This document shows, one piece after another, positions 8,517 to 17,261 of a stretch of 64,000 nucleotides of DNA (position 1 is its first letter; each line of letters starts with the position of its first letter). Origin of the DNA: Merismopedia glauca CCAP 1448/3 (GTDB taxonomy: Bacteria; Cyanobacteriota; Cyanobacteriia; Cyanobacteriales; CCAP-1448); the NCBI RefSeq assembly GCF_003003775.1, contig NZ_PVWJ01000004.1, positions 1 to 64,000 of the forward strand. The letters run 5' to 3'. A model generated the notes under the pieces. That model ran no database searches, was not told the DNA's origin, and was given only the letters and a program-made list of their open reading frames with translations. The translations under genes and the position numbers were made by a program.

Positions 8517-10595
8517 TTACATTTCTGGATCGAAACCCAATTCTGAGCCGTTAGCAGAGGAACGGCGGCGGCGGCGGCGTTTATCTGCACTAGCGGTCAT
8601 ATTTTCCTCTAAATTGATGCCAGTCATGACAGGTTCGGCGATGGCGTTAGATGCCACCTGCGGCGTTACCAGCATGGGTTCTAGAGGTTCAGTTTCTGCG
8701 ATCGTAGGTAGAGTGATGTCAATAGGTTCTGCTGGTTCTATCTCTCTGACTTGTTCAGTGGTTACTACAGGTTCTATGTGAGACACAGAAATTTCAGGAG
8801 GTAATTCTCCGGCACCGACCAAATTAACAATGACTGACTTCGGATTTTTGTACGGTTTGTCTAATCGGATCAAAGGTGAAATCCCCATCCAAGCATAAAC
8901 TTCCTGTTCTAAAGCACTCATTTCTAGAGAAACAGTTTCTTGAGGTTCACTTTCAATTCGTGTGGGTTTAGAGCGTGAAGGCTTTTCCCTGACCTCAATT
9001 TCGGGGGGAATTTCGGGAATAACAGGAGATTCATCTGCTTCATCCGAGTTATTTCGGTAGGAGTGATTCACCGTCCTGACTGCTAGCCGAGAAATTTTAT
9101 TAGCTTCTTCTCTAACTCCTCGCTGACGGCGGCGATTTTTCTGATTGATTCCCCGTTCCTGATAGCTAGGATGATGCATCAAACCTAAAGGTTCTTCTTC
9201 TTCTATCCAGCTACCTTCGCTAGGTTCAACTCGATCTAGTGGGGGTAAAGAGATCGTATTTTCTCGGAAAGGCTTAACTTCTTTAATCGGTGGGGCAATA
9301 ATTGGGTCAAATGCTTCTGGCGCTATAGGTTCTAGCTCACCAGGTAGGTGGACAACGTGTCCCAATCCTCCACAAGTCGGACAACTACGACCAAACAACT
9401 CATAGATATTTTGTCCTTGGCGTTTGCGGGTTAATTCCACCAAACCTAATTCTGATAATTGAGCAATTTGGGGCTTAGCCTTATCAGAACGAAGTTGTTT
9501 GTGAAAATGCTCTAGAACCTGTAATTGGTCTTTGCGAGCATCCATATCGATAAAATCGACTATAATTACCCCAGCTAAGTTACGAAGCTTGATTTGTCGA
9601 GCAATTTCGCTTGCTGCTTCGCAATTAGTCCACAAGACTGTTTCTCTTGCTGTCGCTGAGCGAGTAAAGGAACCGGAGTTCACATCTACGACAGTTAATG
9701 CTTCAGTTGGTTCGATAATGATATAGCCACCGGAAGGCAAATCCACTCTAGGTTTTAAAGCTTCCCGAATCGCAGCATTAACTCGGAAATACTCTAAGAT
9801 GGACATCTTACCTTCGCGAGTCGGCGATTCGCTACCTCGATACTGATCGATTAAGACTCCTTCTGGAGTTCTACCACTGCTCCAGTTGAGCAAGTATTGT
9901 TTCACCCGCTTGACACCAGTAGGAGAATCAACCACAATCCGATTCACATCGGCGGTATACATATCTCGCAGCACCCGTTGGATGAAATCGTCATCTCGGT
10001 CTAGCAATGATGGCGCTCTGGTAGAATTAGCCTCTTGCTGAATGATTTCCCACTGTTTTTGTAAAGATTCTAAATCTTCAATAATGGCTTCTTCTGCCTT
10101 TCCTTGAGCCTCTGTGCGAACTAATAAGCCCATTCCTGCTGGTTTAACTAAAACAGCTAAAGCTCGCAAGCGATTGCGCTCATTTTGACTATCAATTCGC
10201 TGAGATAGTTTGACACCGCGATCGAATGGCATCAAGACTAAGTAACGACCAGGCAAAGTAATATTACCAGTCAGCCGAGGACCTTTATTGCCTGTCGGCT
10301 CTTTCATGACTTGGACTAGCACTTTTTGCTGGGGAGCTAATAGTTCGGTAATGGCTCCTGCTGTACGTTTGAGCCGTAGTGGACCCAAGTCACTGACATG
10401 AATAAAACCATTGCGACTTGAATCTCCAATGTTGACAAAAGCCGCATCTATCCCTGGTAAAACGTTTTCGACGCTTCCTAAATAGATATCTCCTACCTGA
10501 TGATTACCGGTAGCTACAACAAGTTCTTGAATTTGATCTTCCCAAAATACGGCAGCAATACGATGCTGTTCGGCAATGATTATCTGTCTTGGCAT
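8517..10595 (-). CDS. rne: Ribonuclease E/G (cyanobacterial RNase E)
   Basis: This endoribonuclease initiates mRNA decay and rRNA processing. The N-terminal catalytic half contains the S1-like region (GDIYLGSVENVLPGIDAAFVNIG near residue 40), the DNase I-like metal site TVVDVNSGSF, VDFIDMDARKD, and the zinc-link CPTCGGLGH. The C-terminal half is low-complexity. Near the end, residues 673-681 read RRRRRRSSA. That nonapeptide is established as the PNPase-docking site of cyanobacterial RNase E, so a degradosome is predicted. The start is supported by a GAGGGAATTGA leader just before the ATG. A long region without genes lies upstream. Confidence 0.95.
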   Translation of the reverse strand: MPRQIIIAEQHRIAAVFWEDQIQELVVATGNHQVGDIYLGSVENVLPGIDAAFVNIGDSSRNGFIHVSDLGPLRLKRTAGAITELLAPQQKVLVQVMKEPTGNKGPRLTGNITLPGRYLVLMPFDRGVKLSQRIDSQNERNRLRALAVLVKPAGMGLLVRTEAQGKAEEAIIEDLESLQKQWEIIQQEANSTRAPSLLDRDDDFIQRVLRDMYTADVNRIVVDSPTGVKRVKQYLLNWSSGRTPEGVLIDQYRGSESPTREGKMSILEYFRVNAAIREALKPRVDLPSGGYIIIEPTEALTVVDVNSGSFTRSATARETVLWTNCEAASEIARQIKLRNLAGVIIVDFIDMDARKDQLQVLEHFHKQLRSDKAKPQIAQLSELGLVELTRKRQGQNIYELFGRSCPTCGGLGHVVHLPGELEPIAPEAFDPIIAPPIKEVKPFRENTISLPPLDRVEPSEGSWIEEEEPLGLMHHPSYQERGINQKNRRRQRGVREEANKISRLAVRTVNHSYRNNSDEADESPVIPEIPPEIEVREKPSRSKPTRIESEPQETVSLEMSALEQEVYAWMGISPLIRLDKPYKNPKSVIVNLVGAGELPPEISVSHIEPVVTTEQVREIEPAEPIDITLPTIAETEPLEPMLVTPQVASNAIAEPVMTGINLEENMTASADKRRRRRRSSANGSELGFDPEM

Positions 10596-11240
10596 TCAAT
10601 TCCCTCAAAAGCTGGCAGCAATTTCCATAAAACCTGGTTGATTTGAGGTTTGGATGTATGCTGCTCGATTTTTTATTAACTTAATATTTTTTTCGTCATC
10701 TAGAAGCGTTTGTCTTCACTCAATTAAACTTCTCTTGAGAAATTTTCTTGAGTATTCAAATCATAATCTAGAAGCTTGAGACTGCTTGACGATACCTAAA
10801 CCGGTCTGATATTCACCAGCAACACTCACAAAGCTGCTAAATTAGCAATTTTTCACACCTAGTCTTCTCAATAGATACCATGACTATAACCATAAGGGCA
10901 CTATGCCTTTGGCGATCGCTTTTTGGTCAAGAGAACTTAGCTGCAAAGCTGAAACTCAATCCTAACAACCTAGAAACTTCAGCCGTTAAAGCTTGAAGAT
11001 TGTGATTAGATTGGAGATTGCTGTTATGAAACAACTAGCTACTGGCACTTTGCCTGTATGTTTAAGGTTAACACTCGACCAGGATGGCAAACAAGAGAGA
11101 TAAACTGGGAAAATAGTTGAATGTATCCCTATAGGGTCAGAGTGAAGTTGTCCTAAGTGAAGACTATATGGCAAAAGTTGCTTCTTACTCAAATACTAAT
11201 ATAGCGTACTGGCAAACGCGATCGCTCATTACCCCTCAGC
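10596..11240. other. Long leader/intergenic region upstream of rne
   Basis: The 645 bases between rne and the cysteine desulfurase gene hold no convincing gene. A 68-codon minus-strand frame at 10986-11192 has an unlikely composition. The rne-proximal part is AT-rich, with A tracts on the rne strand near 10680 and two CTCAAGA-type repeats near 10730-10760. Long regulatory 5' leaders are known for rne in other bacteria, including cyanobacteria; that this is one is inference. Confidence 0.4.
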
Positions 11241-12422
11241 TTAAATCTGTAGATTTGGTTCCAGCACCCTTGCTTGTCTCAAGCTAGAGACAGTAGCCAT
11301 AATATGCTCAGCCACTAGATCGATTTCATCGGCTGTATTAAATCTACCTATTCCTAACCTTAAAGAAGCATAAGCGAGTTTTTCTGAAAGTCCTAATGCT
11401 AAAAGCACGTGAGAAGGACTAGTCTTGGTAGAACTACACGCCGAACCCGAAGATAGCGCCACGATAGGCTGCAATCCTAATAATAAAGCCGCCCCATCCA
11501 CATCTGCAATGCTAAAGTTCAAGTTTCCCACTAAGCGTCTGTCTAAATCGCCATTTGCTTGAAGGCCTGGTATAGTTTGCAGTTTTGACCATAATTTATG
11601 TCTTAAGGTTAGCAATCTTTGAGATTCTGACTTTTGTTCGGCTAAGCCAATTTCTACCGCTTTGGCAAATCCGACAATTTGGGGAGTATACAGGGTTCCA
11701 GAACGCATTCCTCGTTCGTGTCCTCCCCCATGTAGTTGAGGTACTAGCTGTACTCTAGGATGTTTGCGCCTAACGTACAAAGCACCTATTCCCTTGGGAC
11801 CATAAATTTTATGAGCAGTCATTGAGAGTAAATCAATTTTCATTTCCTCCACATCTAAGGGAATTTTACCAATTGCTTGGGCTGCGTCTGTATGGAAAAT
11901 TACTCCAGCTTGGCGACAAATACCTCCTATTTCTGCTAAGGGTTGTAGCACGCCAATTTCGTTATTAGCTGCCATGATGGAAACTAAAATTGTATCGGGA
12001 CGAATCGCTTTTTCTAACTCTTGTAGATCGATTAATCCATTTGGTTGAACTGGAAGTAAAGTAATTTCAAAACCCAAACTTTGGAGATAATGACACGGAT
12101 CTAAAACGGCATTATGTTCTGTTTGAACAGTAATAATATGTTGACCTTTAGAAAAATAAGCTTCAGATATTCCTTTAATAGCTAAATTGTTAGCTTCTGT
12201 CGCACCGCTAGTAAAAACTATTTCTGATGGTGAGGCATTAATAGCTTGAGCTAATATTTCTCTAGCTTGACTAATTGCAGCTTCTGCTTCCCAACCATAC
12301 ATATGATTGATACTAGCTGAGTTTCCAAAGTGTTGAGTAAAGTAAGGTAACATAGCAGCTAAGACGCGATCGTCTACAGGAGTTGTTGCTTGGTTATCTA
12401 AATATATAGGACGCTGATTCAT
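11241..12422 (-). CDS. Cysteine desulfurase, IscS/NifS type
   Basis: This PLP enzyme releases sulfur from cysteine for Fe-S clusters and thio-cofactors. At 393 residues it shows YLDNQATTP at the start, TSGATEANNLAI, the cofactor-stacking His103 in TEHNAVL, Asp179 in FHTDAAQA, and the PLP lysine Lys205 in TAHKIYGPKG. The persulfide Cys329 sits in SSGSACSSTKTSPSHV, the layout of class I desulfurases. No isc or suf partners are adjacent. I do not assign a gene symbol because cyanobacteria carry several paralogues. It is divergent from a broken toxin-antitoxin pair that starts 25 bases away. Confidence 0.9.
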   Translation of the reverse strand: MNQRPIYLDNQATTPVDDRVLAAMLPYFTQHFGNSASINHMYGWEAEAAISQAREILAQAINASPSEIVFTSGATEANNLAIKGISEAYFSKGQHIITVQTEHNAVLDPCHYLQSLGFEITLLPVQPNGLIDLQELEKAIRPDTILVSIMAANNEIGVLQPLAEIGGICRQAGVIFHTDAAQAIGKIPLDVEEMKIDLLSMTAHKIYGPKGIGALYVRRKHPRVQLVPQLHGGGHERGMRSGTLYTPQIVGFAKAVEIGLAEQKSESQRLLTLRHKLWSKLQTIPGLQANGDLDRRLVGNLNFSIADVDGAALLLGLQPIVALSSGSACSSTKTSPSHVLLALGLSEKLAYASLRLGIGRFNTADEIDLVAEHIMATVSSLRQARVLEPNLQI

Positions 12423-12446
12423 AGTTATTAATTTGTAGTCCCGATT

Positions 12447-12686
12447 ATGAGTAAAGAAGAACTTTTACTAGAATGTTGGCGAGAATTACCCCCCGAATCC
12501 CAAGAACAAGTTCTCTAACTAGCAAAATCCCTGAAACCGCATCCCAAATTCATTCCTGAAACTCCTCTAGCTGAGAAATTGTGGGAAATTAGGCAACGAG
12601 CGATCGCCAACGGGATGAAACTTTTGACAGAAGAAGAACTCGAACAAGAACTAGCAGAACGACGAGGTAGATATCGTGAGTCGTAA
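12447..12686 (+). pseudogene. Antitoxin-like gene (DUF2281 type) broken by an in-frame stop
   Basis: The 80-codon frame begins MSKEELLLECWRELPPESQ, the pattern of small cyanobacterial antitoxins paired with PIN toxins. It is interrupted by TAA at codon 24 (12516-12518) and then continues in the same frame through LAKSLKPHPKFIPETPLAE and an acidic tail ending in LAERRGRYRES. A single base change would restore it. The stop codon overlaps the GTG of the next frame, as in intact TA operons. Translation restart downstream of the stop cannot be excluded. Confidence 0.65.
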
Positions 12687-12810
12687 GATTGCCTATATCG
12701 ACTCTGGTATCCTCATCAATGCTTTTCGGGGAATCGATCTAGTTGGTATTGATGCACTTCAAATTCTCAATGATACAACACGAGAATTTGCCTCAATCGA
12801 ATTTTTATGA
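12676..12810 (+). pseudogene. Truncated PIN-domain toxin remnant (VapC-like)
   Basis: From the GTG at 12676 the frame reads VSRKIAYIDSGILINAFRG and continues through ALQILNDTTREFAS. That is the first strand and helix of a PIN-domain ribonuclease with its first catalytic Asp (IDSG). It ends at a TGA after 44 residues, where family members run to about 130. The remaining catalytic acidic residues are absent, and I cannot follow the domain in another frame over the next 260 bases. With the broken antitoxin this is a dead TA module. Confidence 0.65.
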
Positions 12811-13075
12811 CAACAGAAAAAATAACCAAGTCAATGCATCGCGTTAAAGAAATTCGGATTACCTCGATTGTTGTGGTAGAGACACCACGGCTAGCACCCC
12901 CTTACTCAAAGACAAAGACATTGTTACTGGAATTAGAAGTTAGAACTTTGTATAACTAAATAGCCGCACGCCAAGAAAGGCGATCGCACCCTGGCAAATC
13001 AGAGATATACCGAGTCAATGTCACGCCAGTTGGCTGACTCAACTCAAAAGCCAAGTTAAATTAGCTCTAAAAGTA

Positions 13076-14506
13076 ATGAAATTATTGAAAGATAGATTAA
13101 CATTAGCCAGACATTTAGCTGCACCGATTTTAGCTGCTGGTATGACTGTTGGGACGCTGCTACCAACACCCGCTTCGGCTCAACAAACTCCTTGGAATTT
13201 TGACCCATCGAACCTCACAAATGTCAATGGAACGTTGTACCTTAGTGGAAATTCTCGACCTTTTAGACCTCCTGGTGAGGAGTTATGGAAAAGTAATGGC
13301 ACGACTACTGGTACTACCCTCATCCAAGACATATTTCCTGGAAGTGCTAGTTCTGGGTTGTCTAACTTCATCAATGTTAATGGGACGTTATACTTTATTG
13401 CCGATAATGGCACTAATGGTTACGAGCTATGGAAGAGTAACGGCACGGCAGCCGGCACTGTCATGGTTAAAGACATAGTTCCTGGAAGTGGCAGTTCTTA
13501 CCCATATTCCCTCACCAACGTTAATGGGACGTTATACTTTATTGCCAATAATGGCACTAATGGTTACGAGCTATGGAAGAGTAACGGCACGGCAGCCGGC
13601 ACTGTCATAGTCAAAGACACAGTTCCTGGAAGTGGTAGTTCTGACCCCTCTAACCTTACCAACATCAATGGGACATTATACTTTACCACCTCTAATGGCA
13701 CTAATGGTTACGAGCTATGGAAGAGTAACGGCACGGCAGCCGGCACTGTCATGGTTAAAGACATAGTTCCTGGAAGTGGCAGTTCTTACCCATATTCCCT
13801 CACCAACGTCAATGGGACGTTATACTTTATTGCCAATAATGGCACTAATGGTTACGAGCTATGGAAGAGTAACGGCACGGCAGCCAGCACTGTCATGGTT
13901 AAAGACATAGTTCCTGGAAGTGGCAGTTCTGACTCATATTCCCTCACCAACGTTAATGGGACGCTATACTTTACCACCAATAATGGTACTCAGGGTTACG
14001 AGCTATGGAAGAGTAACGGCACGGTAGCCGGCACTACCATAGTCGTAGATCTCTTGCCTGGACTTGATAGTTCTAACCCGTATTCCCTCACCAATGTCAA
14101 TGGGACATTGTACTTTGTCGCTAATAATGGCAGTAATGGTTATGAACTGTGGAAAAGTAACGGCACGGAGGCTAGCACTGTCTTCATCAGAGATATTAAC
14201 CCTGGACTTGATAGTTCTAACCCGTATTCCCTCACCAATATCAATGGGACATTGTACTTTGCTGCTGATAATGGCAGTAATGGTTACGAACTGTGGAAAA
14301 GTAACGGCAGCTATGCCAGCACGGTTCTAGTCAAAGATATTCGGATTGGAAGTGAGAGTTCTTCCCTACGCGAACTCACCAATGTGAATGGAACATTGTA
14401 TCTTGTAGCTGATGATGGCTCTTTTGACCCCAATAATGCTACTTACGGGTCTAGATTGTGGAAGAGTAATGGCACGGTGGCTGGTACGGTCAAGGTTTAT
14501 CCTTAA
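13076..14506 (+). CDS. Secreted ELWxxDGT-type repeat protein
   Basis: A signal peptide (basic start, hydrophobic core, cleavage near PASA/QQ at about residue 36) is followed by nine tandem repeats. The central copies are 48 residues long, with consensus SLTNVNGTLYF...NNGTNGYELWKSNGT..GTV..KDI.PG..SS. This is the ELWxxDGTxxGT repeat class, predicted to form beta-propeller-like or beta-rich extracellular structures. Here the D of the consensus is replaced by N throughout. Blocks of more than 100 bases are almost identical between the second and fourth full repeats, pointing to recent duplication or gene conversion. The leader has no strong ribosome-binding site. Surface adhesion or matrix binding is only a guess. 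Confidence 0.85.
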   Translation: MKLLKDRLTLARHLAAPILAAGMTVGTLLPTPASAQQTPWNFDPSNLTNVNGTLYLSGNSRPFRPPGEELWKSNGTTTGTTLIQDIFPGSASSGLSNFINVNGTLYFIADNGTNGYELWKSNGTAAGTVMVKDIVPGSGSSYPYSLTNVNGTLYFIANNGTNGYELWKSNGTAAGTVIVKDTVPGSGSSDPSNLTNINGTLYFTTSNGTNGYELWKSNGTAAGTVMVKDIVPGSGSSYPYSLTNVNGTLYFIANNGTNGYELWKSNGTAASTVMVKDIVPGSGSSDSYSLTNVNGTLYFTTNNGTQGYELWKSNGTVAGTTIVVDLLPGLDSSNPYSLTNVNGTLYFVANNGSNGYELWKSNGTEASTVFIRDINPGLDSSNPYSLTNINGTLYFAADNGSNGYELWKSNGSYASTVLVKDIRIGSESSSLRELTNVNGTLYLVADDGSFDPNNATYGSRLWKSNGTVAGTVKVYP

Positions 14507-14799
14507 ATTGAAGATGGGGGATGGCAAGAATTTGTGAAATTAAATCCTATCTCCCCATCAAATCCTAGTTTTATCGCTAAAATCTCAATATTTGGTATTC
14601 TTAAGAGCCGCCTCGACATGCAACACCTGACGTGTAGCAGAAAATGATATCTAAATTACCTACCAAGCACTTTGCAAGCGCAGAACTCCGAAATCATTTG
14701 TCCGTGTTGGGTTGAACGCAGTGAAATTCAACCTACCAGTAACAACGGGTTGAATCCCTGATAACATCATTACTTCAGCTTTTTAACCTCTTCAATTGT
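14507..14799. other. Intergenic region with an interspersed repeat fragment
   Basis: This stretch is AT-rich and without a gene. Near 14705-14740 it holds GTTGGGTTGAACGCAGTGAA and a following CAACCTACC. The GTTGGGTTGA core recurs at 45548, so this is probably a copy of an interspersed cyanobacterial repeat. Confidence 0.4.
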
Positions 14800-15945
14800 A
14801 TGAGTATTGTAATCGGCTTAATCAGTGGCACCTCTGTAGATGGAATTGACACAGCTTTAGTAGAAATTCAAGGTAGAGAAGTAGATTTACAAGTCAAGCT
14901 GTTATCTGGTGAAACCTATCCTTATCTAGACAGTTTAAGACAGGAAATCTTAGAAGTTTGTGCGGGCAAGGCTTTATCTATGGCAGAATTAGCTAGGCTA
15001 GATGATGCGATCGCCGTTCAATTTGCTCAAGCTGCCCAAAAGATTCAAGTAAATCAGCCTGTAGCTGAATTAATTGGTTCTCACGGACAAACCGTATTCC
15101 ACCGTCCTCCTCACAATGGTACAGAATTGGGATATAGTCTCCAACTGGGTAGAGGGTCGCTGATTGCCGATTTAACGGTAATTGACACCATTAGTAACTT
15201 TCGGGCGGCGGATATCGATGCTAGAGGTCACGGTGCGCCCTTAGTCTCTAAAATAGATGCGTGTCTGCTAGGACATCCGACTGAAAATCGCTGCATTCAA
15301 AACATTGGTGGAATCAGTAACGTCACTTACTTACCCGCTAGAGATACCCAAAAAGGGACAGGTATGAAAGGTTGGGATATCGGTCCTGGCAACACTTTAC
15401 TCGATATTGCCGTGCAGCATCTCAGTCAAGGTACAAAAAACTATGACCAGAATGGAGATTGGGCAGCTAGTGGTAAGCCTTGTCAAGCTTTAGTTATTCA
15501 ATGGCTGCAAGAACCATATTTTCAGATTTCACCGCCTAAATCTACGGGAAGAGAACTATTTGGCTGGGATTATTTCCAACAGTGTTTGACAGATGCCCAA
15601 GAATATCATCTCAGCGATGCCGATTTGCTCGCTACGCTGACGGAATTGACCGTTAGTGCGATCGCCCACAGCTACCGTACTTTCTTGCCTCAAATGCCAG
15701 ATAGCGTGTTTCTGTGCGGTGGTGGCAGTCACAATCTTTATCTGAAAGATAGATTGCAAGCACAACTGGGCAAAATACCTGTAATGACTACAAATGAAGT
15801 GGGTTTGAATGCCGATTACAAAGAAGCTATCTCCTTTGCCGTTTTGGCTTACTGGCGACAGTTAAATATTCACGGCAATTTACCAGAAGTCACTAATGCT
15901 AGACAACCTAGACTATTAGGAGAAGTTCACTTGGCAATTAAGTAG
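14800..15945 (+). CDS. anmK: Anhydro-N-acetylmuramic acid kinase
   Basis: AnmK phosphorylates and opens 1,6-anhydro-MurNAc during recycling of cell-wall muropeptides, giving MurNAc-6-phosphate. The protein begins with the phosphate-binding [18 protein letters not shown]. It continues with [31 protein letters not shown]-like residues (here [17 protein letters not shown]), [25 protein letters not shown] and [10 protein letters not shown], all AnmK landmarks in order. Its 381 residues are the usual length. No other recycling genes are adjacent, and it is probably monocistronic. Confidence 0.93.
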   Translation: MSIVIGLISGTSVDGIDTALVEIQGREVDLQVKLLSGETYPYLDSLRQEILEVCAGKALSMAELARLDDAIAVQFAQAAQKIQVNQPVAELIGSHGQTVFHRPPHNGTELGYSLQLGRGSLIADLTVIDTISNFRAADIDARGHGAPLVSKIDACLLGHPTENRCIQNIGGISNVTYLPARDTQKGTGMKGWDIGPGNTLLDIAVQHLSQGTKNYDQNGDWAASGKPCQALVIQWLQEPYFQISPPKSTGRELFGWDYFQQCLTDAQEYHLSDADLLATLTELTVSAIAHSYRTFLPQMPDSVFLCGGGSHNLYLKDRLQAQLGKIPVMTTNEVGLNADYKEAISFAVLAYWRQLNIHGNLPEVTNARQPRLLGEVHLAIK

Positions 15946-16635
15946 ATTTGGAGGTTTTAGCCGCAGATATTTGAGAGCGATCGCTGAAAAGGCAATTATT
16001 GCTCATTAAACTCCGTGAAAACTCAGTCTGTCTTCCGAGAATTGACTCAATTTTTAGTCGGTTTTTCAGCATAAATACTATATGAAAACACTCTAAATTC
16101 ACCGAAATTAGAGTTAGATGCTGAGGAAATTTAGTTTTAATGAGTGAGCCATGCTGAAAGGATGTCTGAAAACTTAAAATCATTGCACTCGATCCCCCCA
16201 CAGTTTCAAAGTCCCCCTTTTTAAAGGGATCTCCAAGCTGGAAACGAAGCCCAAGGACTTCTCAGACATCCTCTGAGAGTTGATTAGGAAAAATTAAAGG
16301 TCTAAGTAAGTAAGTAAGTGGGCACAATTAAACATAAACAGATTGTAGGGGAGGTTGCTCCTCTGGCGTTGCACGGCAGACTTATGCCTACGGCAGGCTA
16401 CGCCAATAGCAACCGTGCGAGTTTAGCTAGTATCTATATGGTGTAACAGTTTCTGCTTATCCAAAACCCGCCCAGCCAACACAGTTTAATTACTATTGAG
16501 ATTTTGATTAATAATTGAAACTCTGGCGATTTATACTCACACTTTCACCATATAGATCGACAAATTAGTTTTTCATTTTCCCCCTCCATAACGCACTCTA
16601 AACACATTCTTGACATAGATAGGATAATTGATCTG
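15946..16635. other. 690-base region without a gene, containing small repeats
   Basis: No credible coding frame is present; an 87-codon minus-strand frame has atypical composition. The region holds the small inverted-repeat element described at 16158-16273. It also has a run of AAGTAAGT repeats near 16305-16318 and a GC-rich palindromic segment at about 16345-16430 (GGAGGTTGCTCC, then CCTACGGCAGGCTACGCC) of a kind widespread in cyanobacterial genomes. Confidence 0.45.
16158..16273. mobile_element. Short MITE-like element with AGGATGTCTGA inverted ends
   Basis: AGGATGTCTGA at 16159-16169 is exactly inverted as TCAGACATCCT at 16262-16272, bounding about 114 bases with no coding capacity. The inside carries a run of C and T bases (TCCCCCTTTTTAAAGGGAT) at about 16210-16228. 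Ends of this type resemble those of some IS5-group cyanobacterial elements. A short CTGA occurs at both edges but the fit to a target duplication is imperfect. Confidence 0.55.
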
Positions 16636-17130
16636 ATGCACACTTTCTTGATGGAGGCAGGGCGCTGGCAATTACGAGGAAATTGGTTAGAACGTCATCA
16701 AGAAACCGTCGGTATTAAAGGTCAAGTTTTAGTAGCTTGGAGTCAAGATAACTGGTTTACTATGGTGACTAAGTTAGTATTTGCTCAATCAATTGGGGAA
16801 AAATCTGAGGTGACTAAACGTCAGGATCTTTCTTTTTTATACAAAGGACGTTTGAACTCAGCCCAAAATCAATATACGTTCGTTTTACAACACAGTATGT
16901 TAGGTCGCTTGGAAGGAGAAGGTTGGGTAGCACCAGAAACTATAGTTCAAAGATATTGGGCCATAGGAGATATCCAAGGTCAAGATAAAAACCTCTCAAC
17001 CTTACGTCAACAATGTAGCGGTTTTGAAAGTTGGTATCGATTGAATGAAAGAACTTACCATGTCTCCAGTAGTATCATGACAGGTCATAATTTATTTAGC
17101 ATGATGGAAGCATTACTGGAAAAACATTAA
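16636..17130 (+). CDS. Conserved hypothetical protein upstream of a Ser/Thr kinase
   Basis: This 164-residue soluble protein contains MEAGRWQLRGNWLERHQ at the start, a central LSFLYKGRLNSAQNQYTFVLQHS segment and a C-terminal YRLNERTYHVSSSIMTGHNL block. The strands suggest a small beta-barrel domain, but no family is recognised with certainty. It lies 131 bases upstream of a protein kinase gene on the same strand, so co-regulation is possible. No membrane or signal segments are seen. Confidence 0.6.
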   Translation: MHTFLMEAGRWQLRGNWLERHQETVGIKGQVLVAWSQDNWFTMVTKLVFAQSIGEKSEVTKRQDLSFLYKGRLNSAQNQYTFVLQHSMLGRLEGEGWVAPETIVQRYWAIGDIQGQDKNLSTLRQQCSGFESWYRLNERTYHVSSSIMTGHNLFSMMEALLEKH

Positions 17131-17261
17131 AGATAAATTTGAGATTTTAAAAGTGGAAAACCTGTTTTACTGCTGGGAAAAATTAGAGTAATTGGAAATA
17201 TCGAGCTAGGTTTGGGAAAAATTGCTTTAGAGCCTTAAAGATTAGAGGCCGTCAATTTTGT

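Noticed and set aside
10986-11192. 68-codon minus-strand frame upstream of rne
   Set aside because: Composition is unlike a protein, there is no ribosome-binding site, and it lies in a region better explained as a leader.
12835-12960. 41-codon frame downstream of the toxin remnant
   Set aside because: It shows no continuation of the PIN domain and has no leader; it is probably random.
15938-16201. 87-codon minus-strand frame after anmK
   Set aside because: It overlaps the anmK stop and the MITE-like element and has no recognisable pattern or ribosome-binding site.
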